64,000 nt of DNA from Actibacterium sp. 188UL27-1 (GTDB lineage: Bacteria > Pseudomonadota > Alphaproteobacteria > Rhodobacterales > Rhodobacteraceae): the NCBI RefSeq assembly GCF_016901225.1, contig NZ_JAFEUL010000007.1, forward strand, positions 124,001 through 188,000, read 5' to 3'. A program made the translations under genes and the position numbers. Under the pieces are notes generated by a model. That model saw nothing but the letters and a program-made list of their open reading frames with translations, did not search any database and was not told the DNA's origin. Below, piece after piece: positions 9,845 to 18,085 of this stretch (position 1 is the stretch's first letter; every line of letters starts with the position of its first letter).

Positions 9845-10812
9845 TGTTCAGCAAAGACGCGTTGCAAACGGCCACGGCCTTTGTCCACACCCGGATGACG
9901 CCAACACCGCAATATGCCTGGCCGACTCTGCAGGCCCGCACCGGGGCACAGGTCTGGGTCAAGCACGAAAATCACACGCCCACCGGAGCTTTCAAGGTGC
10001 GCGGCGCGCTGACCTTCATGGATTGGCTCGTGCGCACCCAACCCAAGACACCCGGCATCGTCACGGCCACCCGGGGCAATCACGGCCAGGGGCAGGCCAT
10101 GGCCGCCACCGCCAATGGCCTGCGCGCCCTGGTCTATGTCCCCCTCGGCAACTCGGTTGAGAAAAACGCGGCCATGCGGGCTTTTGGCGCAGAGCTCATC
10201 GAATTTGGAGATGATTTCGACGCGGCCCGCGAAGAAGCGTTTCGCGTGGCCGCCGCCGAAGGGTTGACCATCGTGCCACCGTTCCATCCCGAGCTGGTCC
10301 GGGGCGTGGCAACCTATGGGTTCGAATTGCTGACCGCTGTGCCGGACCTCGACACCATCTATGTGCCCATCGGCTGTGGCTCGGGCATCTGCGGTGTGAT
10401 TGCGGCCCGCGATGCGCTGGGGCTGGCGACCAATGTTGTCGGCGTGGTGGCCGATGGCGCGCAAACGGCGATGCTGTCGGCCCAGTCCGGTCGGCTGATC
10501 GAAACCGAAACGGCATACACCTTTGCCGATGGCATGGCCGTGCGCGTACCCGTGGCGGAAGCCTTCGAAATCTATGCAAAAGGGGCCGAACGTTTTGTCA
10601 GCGTCAGCGATGACGCCATCGCAGAGGCCGTCCGCATCTACTATACCGACACCCACAATCTGGCCGAAGGCGCCGGAGCCGCCCCCCTTGCCGCACTGAT
10701 GCAGGACAAAGATCGCATGGCCGGGCGCAAGGTTGGCGTCATCCTGTGCGGCGGCAATATCGATACCGGCTGGATGCAGACGATACTGGCCGGTGATACA
10801 CCTGTGATATGA
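9841..10812 (+). CDS. threonine dehydratase-like PLP enzyme
   Basis: 323-residue fold-type II PLP-dependent lyase of the threonine dehydratase / serine racemase group. The PLP lysine is in the motif HENHTPTGAFKVRGALTF; ATRGNHGQGQAMAATANG is the substrate loop, PIGCGSGICGVIAARDALG the phosphate-binding Gly loop, and VILCGGNID the C-terminal block. There is no regulatory ACT domain, so it is of the short catabolic or racemase type. The exact substrate (Thr, Ser, hydroxyaspartate or ectoine-related) is not determinable here. I chose the ATG at 9841, overlapping the waaA stop as ATGA with GAAAGG upstream, over the ATG at 9814. Confidence 0.85.
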   Translation: MMFSKDALQTATAFVHTRMTPTPQYAWPTLQARTGAQVWVKHENHTPTGAFKVRGALTFMDWLVRTQPKTPGIVTATRGNHGQGQAMAATANGLRALVYVPLGNSVEKNAAMRAFGAELIEFGDDFDAAREEAFRVAAAEGLTIVPPFHPELVRGVATYGFELLTAVPDLDTIYVPIGCGSGICGVIAARDALGLATNVVGVVADGAQTAMLSAQSGRLIETETAYTFADGMAVRVPVAEAFEIYAKGAERFVSVSDDAIAEAVRIYYTDTHNLAEGAGAAPLAALMQDKDRMAGRKVGVILCGGNIDTGWMQTILAGDTPVI

Positions 10813-10887
10813 CCCTTGGGGTAGAATGCTGGAAATCGGGCCATAACACTTCATAGTATTGCCCCAATCCGTTGCTAGCGCGCAGGA

Positions 10888-11877
10888 ATGATCGCAACAC
10901 CGATGCCATATGATCCCCTTTTTGCGGTCAAACGGTTCAACCGGGATACGCTGGTCCTGGGCGGTCTGCTGGTCCTGTTCCTCGCAGGTTCGGTCGGGTT
11001 GTTCCTCGCCACCGGGTGGGAGCAGACGCTGCGAGAGTTGGGCAAGCTCACCGCGCTGCAAGTCCTGGGGCTGCTGTCGCTTTCGATGATCAACTACCTG
11101 TCGCGTGGTCTGCGCTGGCACATGTTTGCCCGGTGCCTGGGCCTGCCGACCTCTGTCTGGCAGGACATCCGGCATTTCCTGGGCGGGTTCGCCATGACTG
11201 TCACCCCAGGCCGGGTCGGTGAATTGGTCCGCCTGCGCTGGTTGCGGCGCGAAACCGGCTGGCCCTTTGAACGAACCGCGCCTCTGGTCCTGGTCGACCG
11301 TGCCGCCGATCTGGCCGCCATGGCCGCAATCCTGGGCGTCGCACTGGCGCTCTCTGCCGGTGGTATGACAGGGGCCGTGCCGGTGGTGATATTCGCCTTT
11401 GCCGCGGCCTATATCGTCACGCGCCCGGTCTTGCTGGCCCGCTGTGTGACGCTGTTTTATCAGGTCATCGGGCGATGGCCGCGCCTTTTCGGGCGGATCC
11501 GGCTGGCCGCGCGGTCGCTGCACCGGTTTTCCCATCCCGGCATCCTGGGCGGTGCCATGGCGCTGGGTCTGGCCGGATGGCTCGCCGAAGGCTGGGCGCT
11601 TTATCTGCTGCTGATGTGGATGGGCGTCGATATCGGCTTTTTCACCGCTGTCGCGATCTTTGTGTTTTCGACCCTGGCCGGTGGCTTGACCGGCGCGCCA
11701 GGTGGTGTTGGCGGGGCCGAGGTGACAATGGTTGCATTGCTTGGCTTGCAGGGCATCCCGCTCGAAGTCGCTGCTGCGGCTACCGCGGTTGTGCGACTGA
11801 CCACCCTGTGGTTTGCCATTGCCATTGGTTTATGTGTGTTCCCGTTGGCGGAACGCATCTCAATTCAGGAGAAATGA
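10888..11877 (+). CDS. LPG-synthase-type (UPF0104) integral membrane protein
   Basis: 329 residues with about eight membrane helices. The conserved cytoplasmic loop TPGRVGELVRLRWLRR and the late motif LTGAPGGVGGAEVTMVALL identify the lysylphosphatidylglycerol-synthetase transmembrane (flippase-like) family. The C-terminal aminoacyl-transferase domain of MprF is absent, so it cannot make lysyl-PG; stand-alone members are associated with lipid or lipid-linked sugar translocation. AGGA lies immediately before the ATG at 10888, too close for a good ribosome site; the ATG at 10903 is also possible. The next gene begins two bases after the stop, so it shares an operon with the DprE1/DprE2-like enzymes, suggesting that its cargo is their product. 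Confidence 0.85.
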   Translation: MIATPMPYDPLFAVKRFNRDTLVLGGLLVLFLAGSVGLFLATGWEQTLRELGKLTALQVLGLLSLSMINYLSRGLRWHMFARCLGLPTSVWQDIRHFLGGFAMTVTPGRVGELVRLRWLRRETGWPFERTAPLVLVDRAADLAAMAAILGVALALSAGGMTGAVPVVIFAFAAAYIVTRPVLLARCVTLFYQVIGRWPRLFGRIRLAARSLHRFSHPGILGGAMALGLAGWLAEGWALYLLLMWMGVDIGFFTAVAIFVFSTLAGGLTGAPGGVGGAEVTMVALLGLQGIPLEVAAAATAVVRLTTLWFAIAIGLCVFPLAERISIQEK

Positions 11878-11878
11878 C

Positions 11879-13177
11879 GTGTGGAAGGCAAGTGAGTATG
11901 CCGGCTGGGGCCGGGTCCACAAGGCGCAAGGGGAATTGGCCCGACCGGAACGGGCGCGCGCGCTCTCCGCATTGGCGGCAGAGGGTCCCGCCCTGGGAAA
12001 ACGCCGGTCCTACGGCGATGCCTGCCTGGTCGACGGTGGCAAAGCCGTCGATATGGGGCGGCTCGACCGGTATTTGGATTTTGACGCCGAACAAGGTTTG
12101 CTGACGGTCGAGGCGGGTTGCGCCTTGGGTCAGATCGCCCGCGACTTCGCCCCACGCGGTTGGCTGCCCGCTGTGATGCCGGGCACCGGATTTGCGACCG
12201 TGGGTGGCGGGATCGCCATGAATGTGCACGGCAAGAACCACCACGGTGCCGGTGCGTTTAGCGACCACATCATTGAATTTGAATTGGAAACGCCCAAGGG
12301 GCGCAAAACCGTCCGCCCTGGTGATCCACTCTTTTTGGCCACGGTCGGTGGCCTTGGCCAGACCGGTATCATCACCCAGGCCACACTCAAGCTGACAGCC
12401 TGCAAGGGCGATCTGATGATGGTCACCGAACGGCGCGTCCCCGATCTTGAGACATTCTGCGATCTGCTGGACGAAAGCGAGGCCACCTACACAGTCGGCT
12501 GGATTGATGCGACAGCCCGCGGTGAAGGTCTGGGCCGCGGCATTCTCGAAGAAGGAGAGACAGGCTCCGGCCTCGTCCCCGCCGCCAAACGCGGCAAAAA
12601 GATCCCCATGGATGCGCCGGGCTGGGCCCTGTCAGCCCCTGTCGTGAAAACCTTCAACGCCGCTTACTATCGTCGGGTCCCCCTGAAAGGACGCACGGTC
12701 GTCAAGCCAATTGACGATTTTTTCTTCCCTCTGGACAAGATCCACGACTGGAACCGGCTTTACGGCAAGAACGGTTTTCACCAGTTCCAATGCGTCCTGC
12801 CTGTGGAACAACGCCCTGTCCTGCGAGAGATGATGGCCAAGATCTCAAAAGCAGGGCTCGCCTCGCCGCTGGCCGTGTTGAAGCGGATGGGCCCGGGATC
12901 GGCAGGGCATCTCTCCTTCCCGATGGAAGGGTACACGCTGGCCGTGGACTTCCCCAACCGCAAAGGCGCGGCCTCCCTGGTGCATGAGTTGAACGCCATG
13001 ACGCTCGATGCGGGCGGCCGGATCTACCTGGCCAAGGACAGCGTGGCGACCGCCGCACAGGTCAAAGCGATGTATCCCGATTGGCAGACTTGGGCAAAGG
13101 CCTGCGACGCGGTCGACCCGGAGAAGGCATTGGTCACCGATCTGGTGAAACGTTTGGAATTAAGGACAACAACATGA
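11879..13177 (+). CDS. DprE1-like FAD-dependent polyprenylphosphoryl-pentose oxidase
   Basis: 432 residues, vanillyl-alcohol-oxidase fold. The FAD domain has KRRSYGDACL, GCALGQIARDFAPRGWLPAV and ATVGGGIAMNVHGKNHH, matching mycobacterial DprE1 (VTVGGAIACDIHGKNHH). The C-terminal half matches DprE1 in the blocks FPMEGYTLAVDFP and YLAKDSVAT. By this alignment Lys386 equals catalytic Lys418 of M. tuberculosis DprE1, and Ala355 sits where Cys387 (the benzothiazinone target) is, both with the same offset of 32. DprE1 oxidises the 2'-OH of decaprenylphosphoryl ribose, and DprE2 then reduces the keto form to arabinose. The start is GTG at 11879, after AGGAG; the stop overlaps the next gene as ATGA. 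Confidence 0.85.
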   Translation: MWKASEYAGWGRVHKAQGELARPERARALSALAAEGPALGKRRSYGDACLVDGGKAVDMGRLDRYLDFDAEQGLLTVEAGCALGQIARDFAPRGWLPAVMPGTGFATVGGGIAMNVHGKNHHGAGAFSDHIIEFELETPKGRKTVRPGDPLFLATVGGLGQTGIITQATLKLTACKGDLMMVTERRVPDLETFCDLLDESEATYTVGWIDATARGEGLGRGILEEGETGSGLVPAAKRGKKIPMDAPGWALSAPVVKTFNAAYYRRVPLKGRTVVKPIDDFFFPLDKIHDWNRLYGKNGFHQFQCVLPVEQRPVLREMMAKISKAGLASPLAVLKRMGPGSAGHLSFPMEGYTLAVDFPNRKGAASLVHELNAMTLDAGGRIYLAKDSVATAAQVKAMYPDWQTWAKACDAVDPEKALVTDLVKRLELRTTT

Positions 13178-13911
13178 TGGAAACCTGGGTCATTTTAGGG
13201 GCAACCTCCAGCATGGCGCGCGGCCTGGCCCGCGCCCTGGCAGATCGCGGCGCGGGGTTGCTGTTGGCCGGGCGCGACATGGCGGATCTGGAGGCCACGG
13301 CCGCCGATTGCACCCTGCGCGGCGCGCGGCTGGCTGAGGCCGTCAAATTCGACGCCCGGGATCCCTCCACCTTCGGGCCGATCCTGGAGCGGTTGGGCAA
13401 AGAAGACGGATCCCTGAACTGCGCCTGCTTCGTGGGCTCCATGCCACCGCAAGCCGACATCGATGCCGATCCGTCCCTGATCGAAGGGGTCATCACCGAC
13501 AGCTTCACCGGTCCGGCCCGGTTCCTGACCGCGCTGGCCCCCATGATCGAAGCGCGCCAGATGGGCTGCATCGTCGGTGTGGGCTCCGTCGCCGGGGATC
13601 GGGGCCGCGTCGGTAACTACGTCTACGGATCGTCAAAGGCGGGTTTCCACACCTACCTTTCGGGGCTGCGCAACCGGCTGACACGATCCGGCGGTCACGT
13701 GGTCACCGTCAAACCCGGTTTCGTGGATACCGCAATGACCTGGGGCCTGGAAGGCATGTTCCTGGTGGCCCCGCCGGACGCCGTTGCCGCCTCGATCCTG
13801 AAAGCGGTCGAGAAGGAGCGCAACATCATCTACACGCCGTTCTTCTGGAGGTACATCATGATGATCATCCGATCCGTCCCGGAACCGATCTTCAAAAAGA
13901 TGTCGATCTGA
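13174..13911 (+). CDS. DprE2-like short-chain dehydrogenase
   Basis: 245-residue SDR. The N-terminal nucleotide-binding sequence VILGATSSMARGLARALA replaces the classic TGxxxGxG pattern, as in the decaprenylphosphoryl-2-keto-ribose reductase group. The catalytic pair is in YVYGSSKAGFHTYLSGLRNR (YxxxK), preceded by IVGVGSVAGDRGR with the Ser. C-terminal TPFFWRYIMMIIRSVPEPI is hydrophobic and could associate with the membrane, as expected for a lipid-linked substrate. It overlaps the DprE1-like gene by four bases with AAGGAC as ribosome site. Context, more than sequence alone, supports the second half of the epimerase pair. Confidence 0.8.
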   Translation: MMETWVILGATSSMARGLARALADRGAGLLLAGRDMADLEATAADCTLRGARLAEAVKFDARDPSTFGPILERLGKEDGSLNCACFVGSMPPQADIDADPSLIEGVITDSFTGPARFLTALAPMIEARQMGCIVGVGSVAGDRGRVGNYVYGSSKAGFHTYLSGLRNRLTRSGGHVVTVKPGFVDTAMTWGLEGMFLVAPPDAVAASILKAVEKERNIIYTPFFWRYIMMIIRSVPEPIFKKMSI

Positions 13912-13928
13912 CAGCAGGTCACACAAAC

Positions 13929-13952
13929 AACCTGTCCCCGCGGGGACAGGTT
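13929..13952. terminator. bidirectional terminator-like palindrome
   Basis: Perfect 24-base palindrome, 12-base arms (AACCTGTCCCCG and its complement), between the convergent SDR gene (ends 13911) and the prepilin peptidase gene (ends 14015). Its symmetry and position suit a terminator serving both strands, though no long T-run follows on either side. Confidence 0.6.
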
Positions 13953-14014
13953 ATGTTAAATCTTGAAGCCCATTTGGAACGGTCTGCATCCAGGGCAATC
14001 GCGCATGCGATCCG

Positions 14015-14518
14015 TCAGGATCCGCCCATCGCGGCGAGCAGCAAGTAGACGATCAGCAATGATCCCAGCGCCAACCCCATGGGAAAATCGCCCCGGGTCC
14101 AGCTTTCCCAATTGGGTGTGAGATCACGGATCGCGGGTGTCACGCGCGCCACCCGGTGGGCACCGAAGGACACGATCAAAATGCCTGCAAACAGAAAGGT
14201 GATGGCAAGCCCGTCCTGCATGGCAAAATAGGGCGCCATTGCAGCGGCAAATTTCGCATCCCCTGCCCCGATCAACCCAGCGGTGGACAACAGAAAACCG
14301 ACAACAAGAACAATGACCAGCTGCAGCCACCGCCACAGATATTCGTCAAAAGGGAGTGCGATGACACCAACCAGGGTGAAGGCGAGTGTCAGCAACAGCA
14401 CCGCCGTGTTCGGGATCTTCATGGCGCGCATATCGTTCCAGGCCGCCCAGAGGGCGATGGGAACGGCGAAGGGTAGAAACCACAACGCCGCCGAAGCGGG
14501 CATGACGAGATCATCCAT
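14015..14518 (-). CDS. cpaA: Tad prepilin peptidase (TadV/CpaA)
   Basis: 167-residue membrane protein with about five helices, peptidase A24 family, which removes the leader of Flp prepilins at the inner membrane. The first catalytic aspartate is in AAWNDMRAMKIPN (the D-x-R-x-x-x-IPN motif) and the second in STAGLIGAGDAKFAAAMAPYF (GxGD), the two hallmark aspartates of type IV prepilin peptidases. It is the last gene of the leftward Tad run, following the TPR gene by three bases. It lacks the N-methyltransferase domain of PilD, as is normal for TadV. Confidence 0.92.
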   Translation of the reverse strand: MDDLVMPASAALWFLPFAVPIALWAAWNDMRAMKIPNTAVLLLTLAFTLVGVIALPFDEYLWRWLQLVIVLVVGFLLSTAGLIGAGDAKFAAAMAPYFAMQDGLAITFLFAGILIVSFGAHRVARVTPAIRDLTPNWESWTRGDFPMGLALGSLLIVYLLLAAMGGS

Positions 14519-14521
14519 GAC

Positions 14522-15379
14522 CTAGTTTGTGACGTTGTCTTCGAGCGCGCGCAAGGCCCGAACCGCCTCTTCAAAGTGCTGGGGATGGGTATCGATCGCA
14601 TCTTGCAACAGCCCCTTACCCGTGCGCACATCGCCTTGCTTGATGGCGGTCAGGGCGCTGGTGTGCAAAAGCTGTGCGCGTTCGGTCTGCCCCATATCGA
14701 CGATGGGCAATTGGTATTTTCGCTGGGCACCACGAGCCAGGACGAGGTTGTTTTTGGCCGTGAACAAGGTGCCGTCGTAGCGGATCGCCTCGATAAACAA
14801 CTCTTCGGCCCCTTTGTAGTCGCCGCGGCTGAGCTTGGAATATCCCCAGTTGTTCAGGACATTGGCCGGCGTGGTCGTCAAACCCGCGGCGGTTTCATAA
14901 AAGCTGTCGGAGCGTTTCCACTCCTTATTGCCGTCGGCGATCATCGCTTCGAGCCGGTAGCGCTTGAAGGTCTCGACGGTGGGGGGGACGGCATCTAGCG
15001 TGGCCTCGGCCGCGTCCCAGTTGCCAGAACGGATCAAGGCATCGGCCAATTCCACGCGATCTGTATCGCCGGATTCAGGCATCGACACGACCTCGGCCCA
15101 GGCCCGGGCCCCTTCGCGGTTTTTCTTGGCACGGATCAAAGACGTAGCAAGCCCGCGCTTCAGGTCGATGCGGTTCGGCTGCTCGGATGTCGCACGCCGG
15201 AAATAGGTCACCGCCTCGTTCGGGTCGGCGACCGTCAACATAATCTCGCTCAGGTTGTTGTCATCGATCGCGTTCACAGCCTGTATCGCGCGATTGACTT
15301 CGCCATCGGCGGCTTTTTGGCATGCGGATATTGCGAGGGTGCTGGCCATGGCCAGTGAGATCAGGATCGTTTGGCGCAT
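14522..15379 (-). CDS. TPR protein of the Tad locus
   Basis: 285 residues. The N-terminus MRQTILISLAMASTLAISAC is a lipoprotein signal ending in a lipobox (LAISAC), followed by repeated helical pairs typical of tetratricopeptide repeats (for example AVTYFRRATSEQPNRIDLKR and NNWGYSKLSRGDYKGAEELF). TPR lipoproteins such as TadD act as pilotins or assembly factors for the Tad secretin. I chose the ATG at 15379 with AAGGAC upstream; the frame is open to 15661 but that extension overlaps the preceding gene and has no lipoprotein signal at its start. It is the second of two adjacent TadD-like genes. Confidence 0.82.
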   Translation of the reverse strand: MRQTILISLAMASTLAISACQKAADGEVNRAIQAVNAIDDNNLSEIMLTVADPNEAVTYFRRATSEQPNRIDLKRGLATSLIRAKKNREGARAWAEVVSMPESGDTDRVELADALIRSGNWDAAEATLDAVPPTVETFKRYRLEAMIADGNKEWKRSDSFYETAAGLTTTPANVLNNWGYSKLSRGDYKGAEELFIEAIRYDGTLFTAKNNLVLARGAQRKYQLPIVDMGQTERAQLLHTSALTAIKQGDVRTGKGLLQDAIDTHPQHFEEAVRALRALEDNVTN

Positions 15380-15413
15380 TTTTCTGCGTCCTTTTTGCTG
15401 CTCGTATCTTGGC

Positions 15414-15977
15414 CTATGGCGTGCTGAGAAGCTCGTAGGTTGAACTGCCCCGCCGCACCAACGAAAAATTATAGTTATTTTGATCATTAGTAGCAGAATC
15501 TTCGGTTCTGGCGATAGCGACGCGAAGATTTTCGCGAATATCGGCACTTTGGCCACTGTCCAGTGCAAAAGCGGTTTTAAAGACCTGACGCGCCTCTCCG
15601 GCGCGATCCAGTTCCATAAGTACCACACCCAAATTATTCCAGGCCGGTACAAACCGTTCATCTTTCTCGATCGCGTTGCGCAGCAGCTTTTCAGCCTGGT
15701 TCAGGCGCCCGAGCTTGAGGTTGGCAGAGCCCAAGGCAGACAGCACGTCCACGTTGAAGCCCTGTTCATTTGCCGCCCTGAGATAGGCCCGGATTGCCAG
15801 CTCATACTGGCCCGATGACATGAGGCGATGCCCGACGATCAGCCCATCGACGGTGTCTTCGATCTCCGCCGTTCCGCGTGGTGCCTTGGGCCCCTGGCCA
15901 AAGGCATCCAACCGGTTCTGCTGCGCACAGGCGGACAACAGGACAGTTGTGATCAAAAGGATCAAAGATGGGCGCAT
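15414..15977 (-). CDS. tadD: TadD-type TPR lipoprotein
   Basis: 187 residues. MRPSLILLITTVLLSACAQQ is a lipoprotein signal with lipobox LLSAC. Three or so TPR units follow (VDVLSALGSANLKLGRLNQA, PAWNNLGVVLMELDRAGEA). TadD is required for Tad pilus biogenesis and is thought to help the secretin assemble in the outer membrane. The ribosome site before the ATG at 15977 is weak; an ATG at 16043 would give a longer leader less like a signal peptide. Located between tadC and the second TPR gene. Confidence 0.85.
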   Translation of the reverse strand: MRPSLILLITTVLLSACAQQNRLDAFGQGPKAPRGTAEIEDTVDGLIVGHRLMSSGQYELAIRAYLRAANEQGFNVDVLSALGSANLKLGRLNQAEKLLRNAIEKDERFVPAWNNLGVVLMELDRAGEARQVFKTAFALDSGQSADIRENLRVAIARTEDSATNDQNNYNFSLVRRGSSTYELLSTP

Positions 15978-16103
15978 GGGCGCAATCGGCTGCTCGTTTT
16001 TCGTTCTTGCGCACAGTATGTGCGATTTTACAAAAATCGCCAAGGGCTGGGTGCCCTTGGCGCAAATGTGGCAGATTTTGTGGTGGCGTCGCGCCAGACC
16101 GGA

Positions 16104-17102
16104 TCAGAAATTGGAGTTGGTCAGCGTGATATAGATGTCGTAGACCGACGGCCCCACGAGGATGATCATCAGCGGAGGAACGGTGAACATCATCGTGCCC
16201 AGCGTCAGCTTTGTCGGCAGCACGTTCGCCTTTTCCTCAGCCCGCATCACGCGCTTGTCGCGCATTTCGGCCGCGTAGACCCGAAGCGCTTCGGCAATTG
16301 ATGTACCGAAACTGGCCGACTGGATCATCACCGTCACGAAGGAGGCCACGTCAGACACGCCCGCGCGTTCGGCCATATCCTTGAGGACCTGTGCCTTGTC
16401 CTTGCCCGCCTTTGTCTCGTTCGCGACGATTTCAAATTCGTCGGCAAGAGCCGGGAAACCGGCGCGCAATTCCTTGGCCACGCGAATGATCGATTGTTCG
16501 ACGGATTGACCCGCCTCGACGCAGACCAGCATCATATCCAGCGCGTCGGGAAAGCCGTTGGTAATTTCCTGCTGGCGCGTCTGAAGTCGACGGTTCACCC
16601 AGTATTTCGGGATGTAATAGCCGACCGCACCTGGAATGATGATGGAAAGCACCATTTGCTGGGTGGTCACCTCACCCGTGGTGGAACTGACGATGGCATA
16701 GAGCACGCCAAGGATCAGGAACAGGATGCCCAGGGCAAATTGCGCGAAATGAAAGGTCCGCACGGCGGATTTGCTGCGATACCCTGCCTGCATCATCAAC
16801 AGACGCGCGGAGGACATTTCCTCTTCGTCTTGCGGCTCAAGGAAGGATGCGAAGCGGTCGAGCTTTTCGGCGCCCTTCATCTCTTTGAAGCGGAGGTCCT
16901 TCTTGTCGCCGGTGGCCCCGCCGAAGCTGGCGCCGCGCACATTTTGCCCCTTGAGCTTGTCGAGCGGGTCATATTGCTTTTTCAAAAAGATCGGCAGAGT
17001 GAGCGAGATCAGGACAATACCCAACACGCCAACGGCGTAAAGCGGGCCCAGGTCACCAAAGTTGGTGATCAGGTAATCATTGATTTGAGACAGAAATTCC
17101 AT
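16104..17102 (-). CDS. tadC: Tad inner-membrane platform protein TadC
   Basis: 332 residues, type II/IV secretion system F domain. About four membrane helices: one at the N-terminus (YAVGVLGIVLISLTLPIFL), two mid-protein around FAQFALGILFLILGVLYAI and VLSIIIPGAVGYYIPKYWV, and one near the C-terminus. The GspF domain contains LDMMLVCVEAGQSVEQSIIR and SFVTVMIQSASFGTSIAEAL. It forms the platform with TadB on which the CpaF ATPase works. It starts 10 bases after tadB with AGGGG as ribosome site. Confidence 0.93.
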   Translation of the reverse strand: MEFLSQINDYLITNFGDLGPLYAVGVLGIVLISLTLPIFLKKQYDPLDKLKGQNVRGASFGGATGDKKDLRFKEMKGAEKLDRFASFLEPQDEEEMSSARLLMMQAGYRSKSAVRTFHFAQFALGILFLILGVLYAIVSSTTGEVTTQQMVLSIIIPGAVGYYIPKYWVNRRLQTRQQEITNGFPDALDMMLVCVEAGQSVEQSIIRVAKELRAGFPALADEFEIVANETKAGKDKAQVLKDMAERAGVSDVASFVTVMIQSASFGTSIAEALRVYAAEMRDKRVMRAEEKANVLPTKLTLGTMMFTVPPLMIILVGPSVYDIYITLTNSNF

Positions 17103-17111
17103 ATCGCGCCC

Positions 17112-18080
17112 CTAAACCTTGATGTTGACCATGATCTTCATGAAGATCACGTTCACGGTCAAAAATGTGCCAACGATCAGGCAGGCCGGAATGAAGGCGG
17201 CCGTATCTCTGACCTCGTCATAATAGTCGGGCTTGATGACGTTGATCATGACCAGGGCGAGGATCGGGAAGACGCTGAGGAACATACCGGACCACTTTGC
17301 CTCGGCCGTGATCGCCTTGACGCGGCGGAACAGCTTGAAGCGCGCGCGGATCACCTGGGCCAGACCGTGGAGGATTTCGGCGAGGTTACCGCCAGATTGC
17401 TGCTGGATCGTCACAGCCACGGCGAGGAAGCGCAGATCCTGCATATCCATGCGTTCGGCCAGGGATTTCAAACTGTCAGTGATGTCGCGGCCATAGGCGC
17501 TTTCATCCCCGATGACGCCGAATTCAGAGCCCAGCGGATCTGGCACTTCCTTGGCCACGATGTTCACGGCAGAGGAGAACGGGTGACCAACGCGCAGGGA
17601 GCGCACCATCAGTTCGACGGCATCGGGCAGTTGTTCTTCGATCAGCGCCAGGCGTTTCTTGGCCTTGTTGTTGACCCAGACATAGACACCGCCCACACCC
17701 ATGCCGATGGCCACGATGATCCGCACAGGCAGACCGGCTTGTGTGCCGACCGTCAAACCGACAAAGGCGATAACGCACAGGATGGCCATGATGATGATCA
17801 ATTGCCGCGGAGAGAAGGCGATATTGGCCTTTTGCGCCTTGTCGGCCAGGATCGAATAAAGCGGGATACCCTTGGAATTGAGGTGTTGGGACATCTCCTT
17901 GCGGAGCTGTTCCAGAACCTCGTCCCGTGCGGATCCCTTTTCCAGCAGGTCAAGCCGACGGTTCACACGGCTGTTGAGGCTTATCGATTTGCCAAAGACC
18001 GTCAGATAGATGCCTTCGACCAGAACCAGAACCGCAACAAAAATCAGGCCGTAAATAATCGGCTCAGCACTAATTTGCAT
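17112..18080 (-). CDS. tadB: Tad inner-membrane platform protein TadB
   Basis: 322 residues, paralogue of TadC with a GspF domain. N-terminal helix PIIYGLIFVAVLVLVEGIYL, central hydrophobic pair (LIIIMAILCVIAFVGLTVGT), then the F-domain block LPDAVELMVRSLRVGHPFSS and FLAVAVTIQQQSGGNLAEIL. The GGAG ribosome site overlaps the cpaF stop codon, so its translation is probably coupled to cpaF. Part of the machine that extends the Flp pilus. Confidence 0.93.
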   Translation of the reverse strand: MQISAEPIIYGLIFVAVLVLVEGIYLTVFGKSISLNSRVNRRLDLLEKGSARDEVLEQLRKEMSQHLNSKGIPLYSILADKAQKANIAFSPRQLIIIMAILCVIAFVGLTVGTQAGLPVRIIVAIGMGVGGVYVWVNNKAKKRLALIEEQLPDAVELMVRSLRVGHPFSSAVNIVAKEVPDPLGSEFGVIGDESAYGRDITDSLKSLAERMDMQDLRFLAVAVTIQQQSGGNLAEILHGLAQVIRARFKLFRRVKAITAEAKWSGMFLSVFPILALVMINVIKPDYYDEVRDTAAFIPACLIVGTFLTVNVIFMKIMVNIKV

Positions 18081-18085
18081 GGGGC

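Noticed and set aside
9598-11535. 645-codon open frame on the minus strand
   Set aside because: Antisense to waaA, the threonine-dehydratase-like gene and the LPG-synthase-type gene, all with clear conserved motifs; no start signal or domain.
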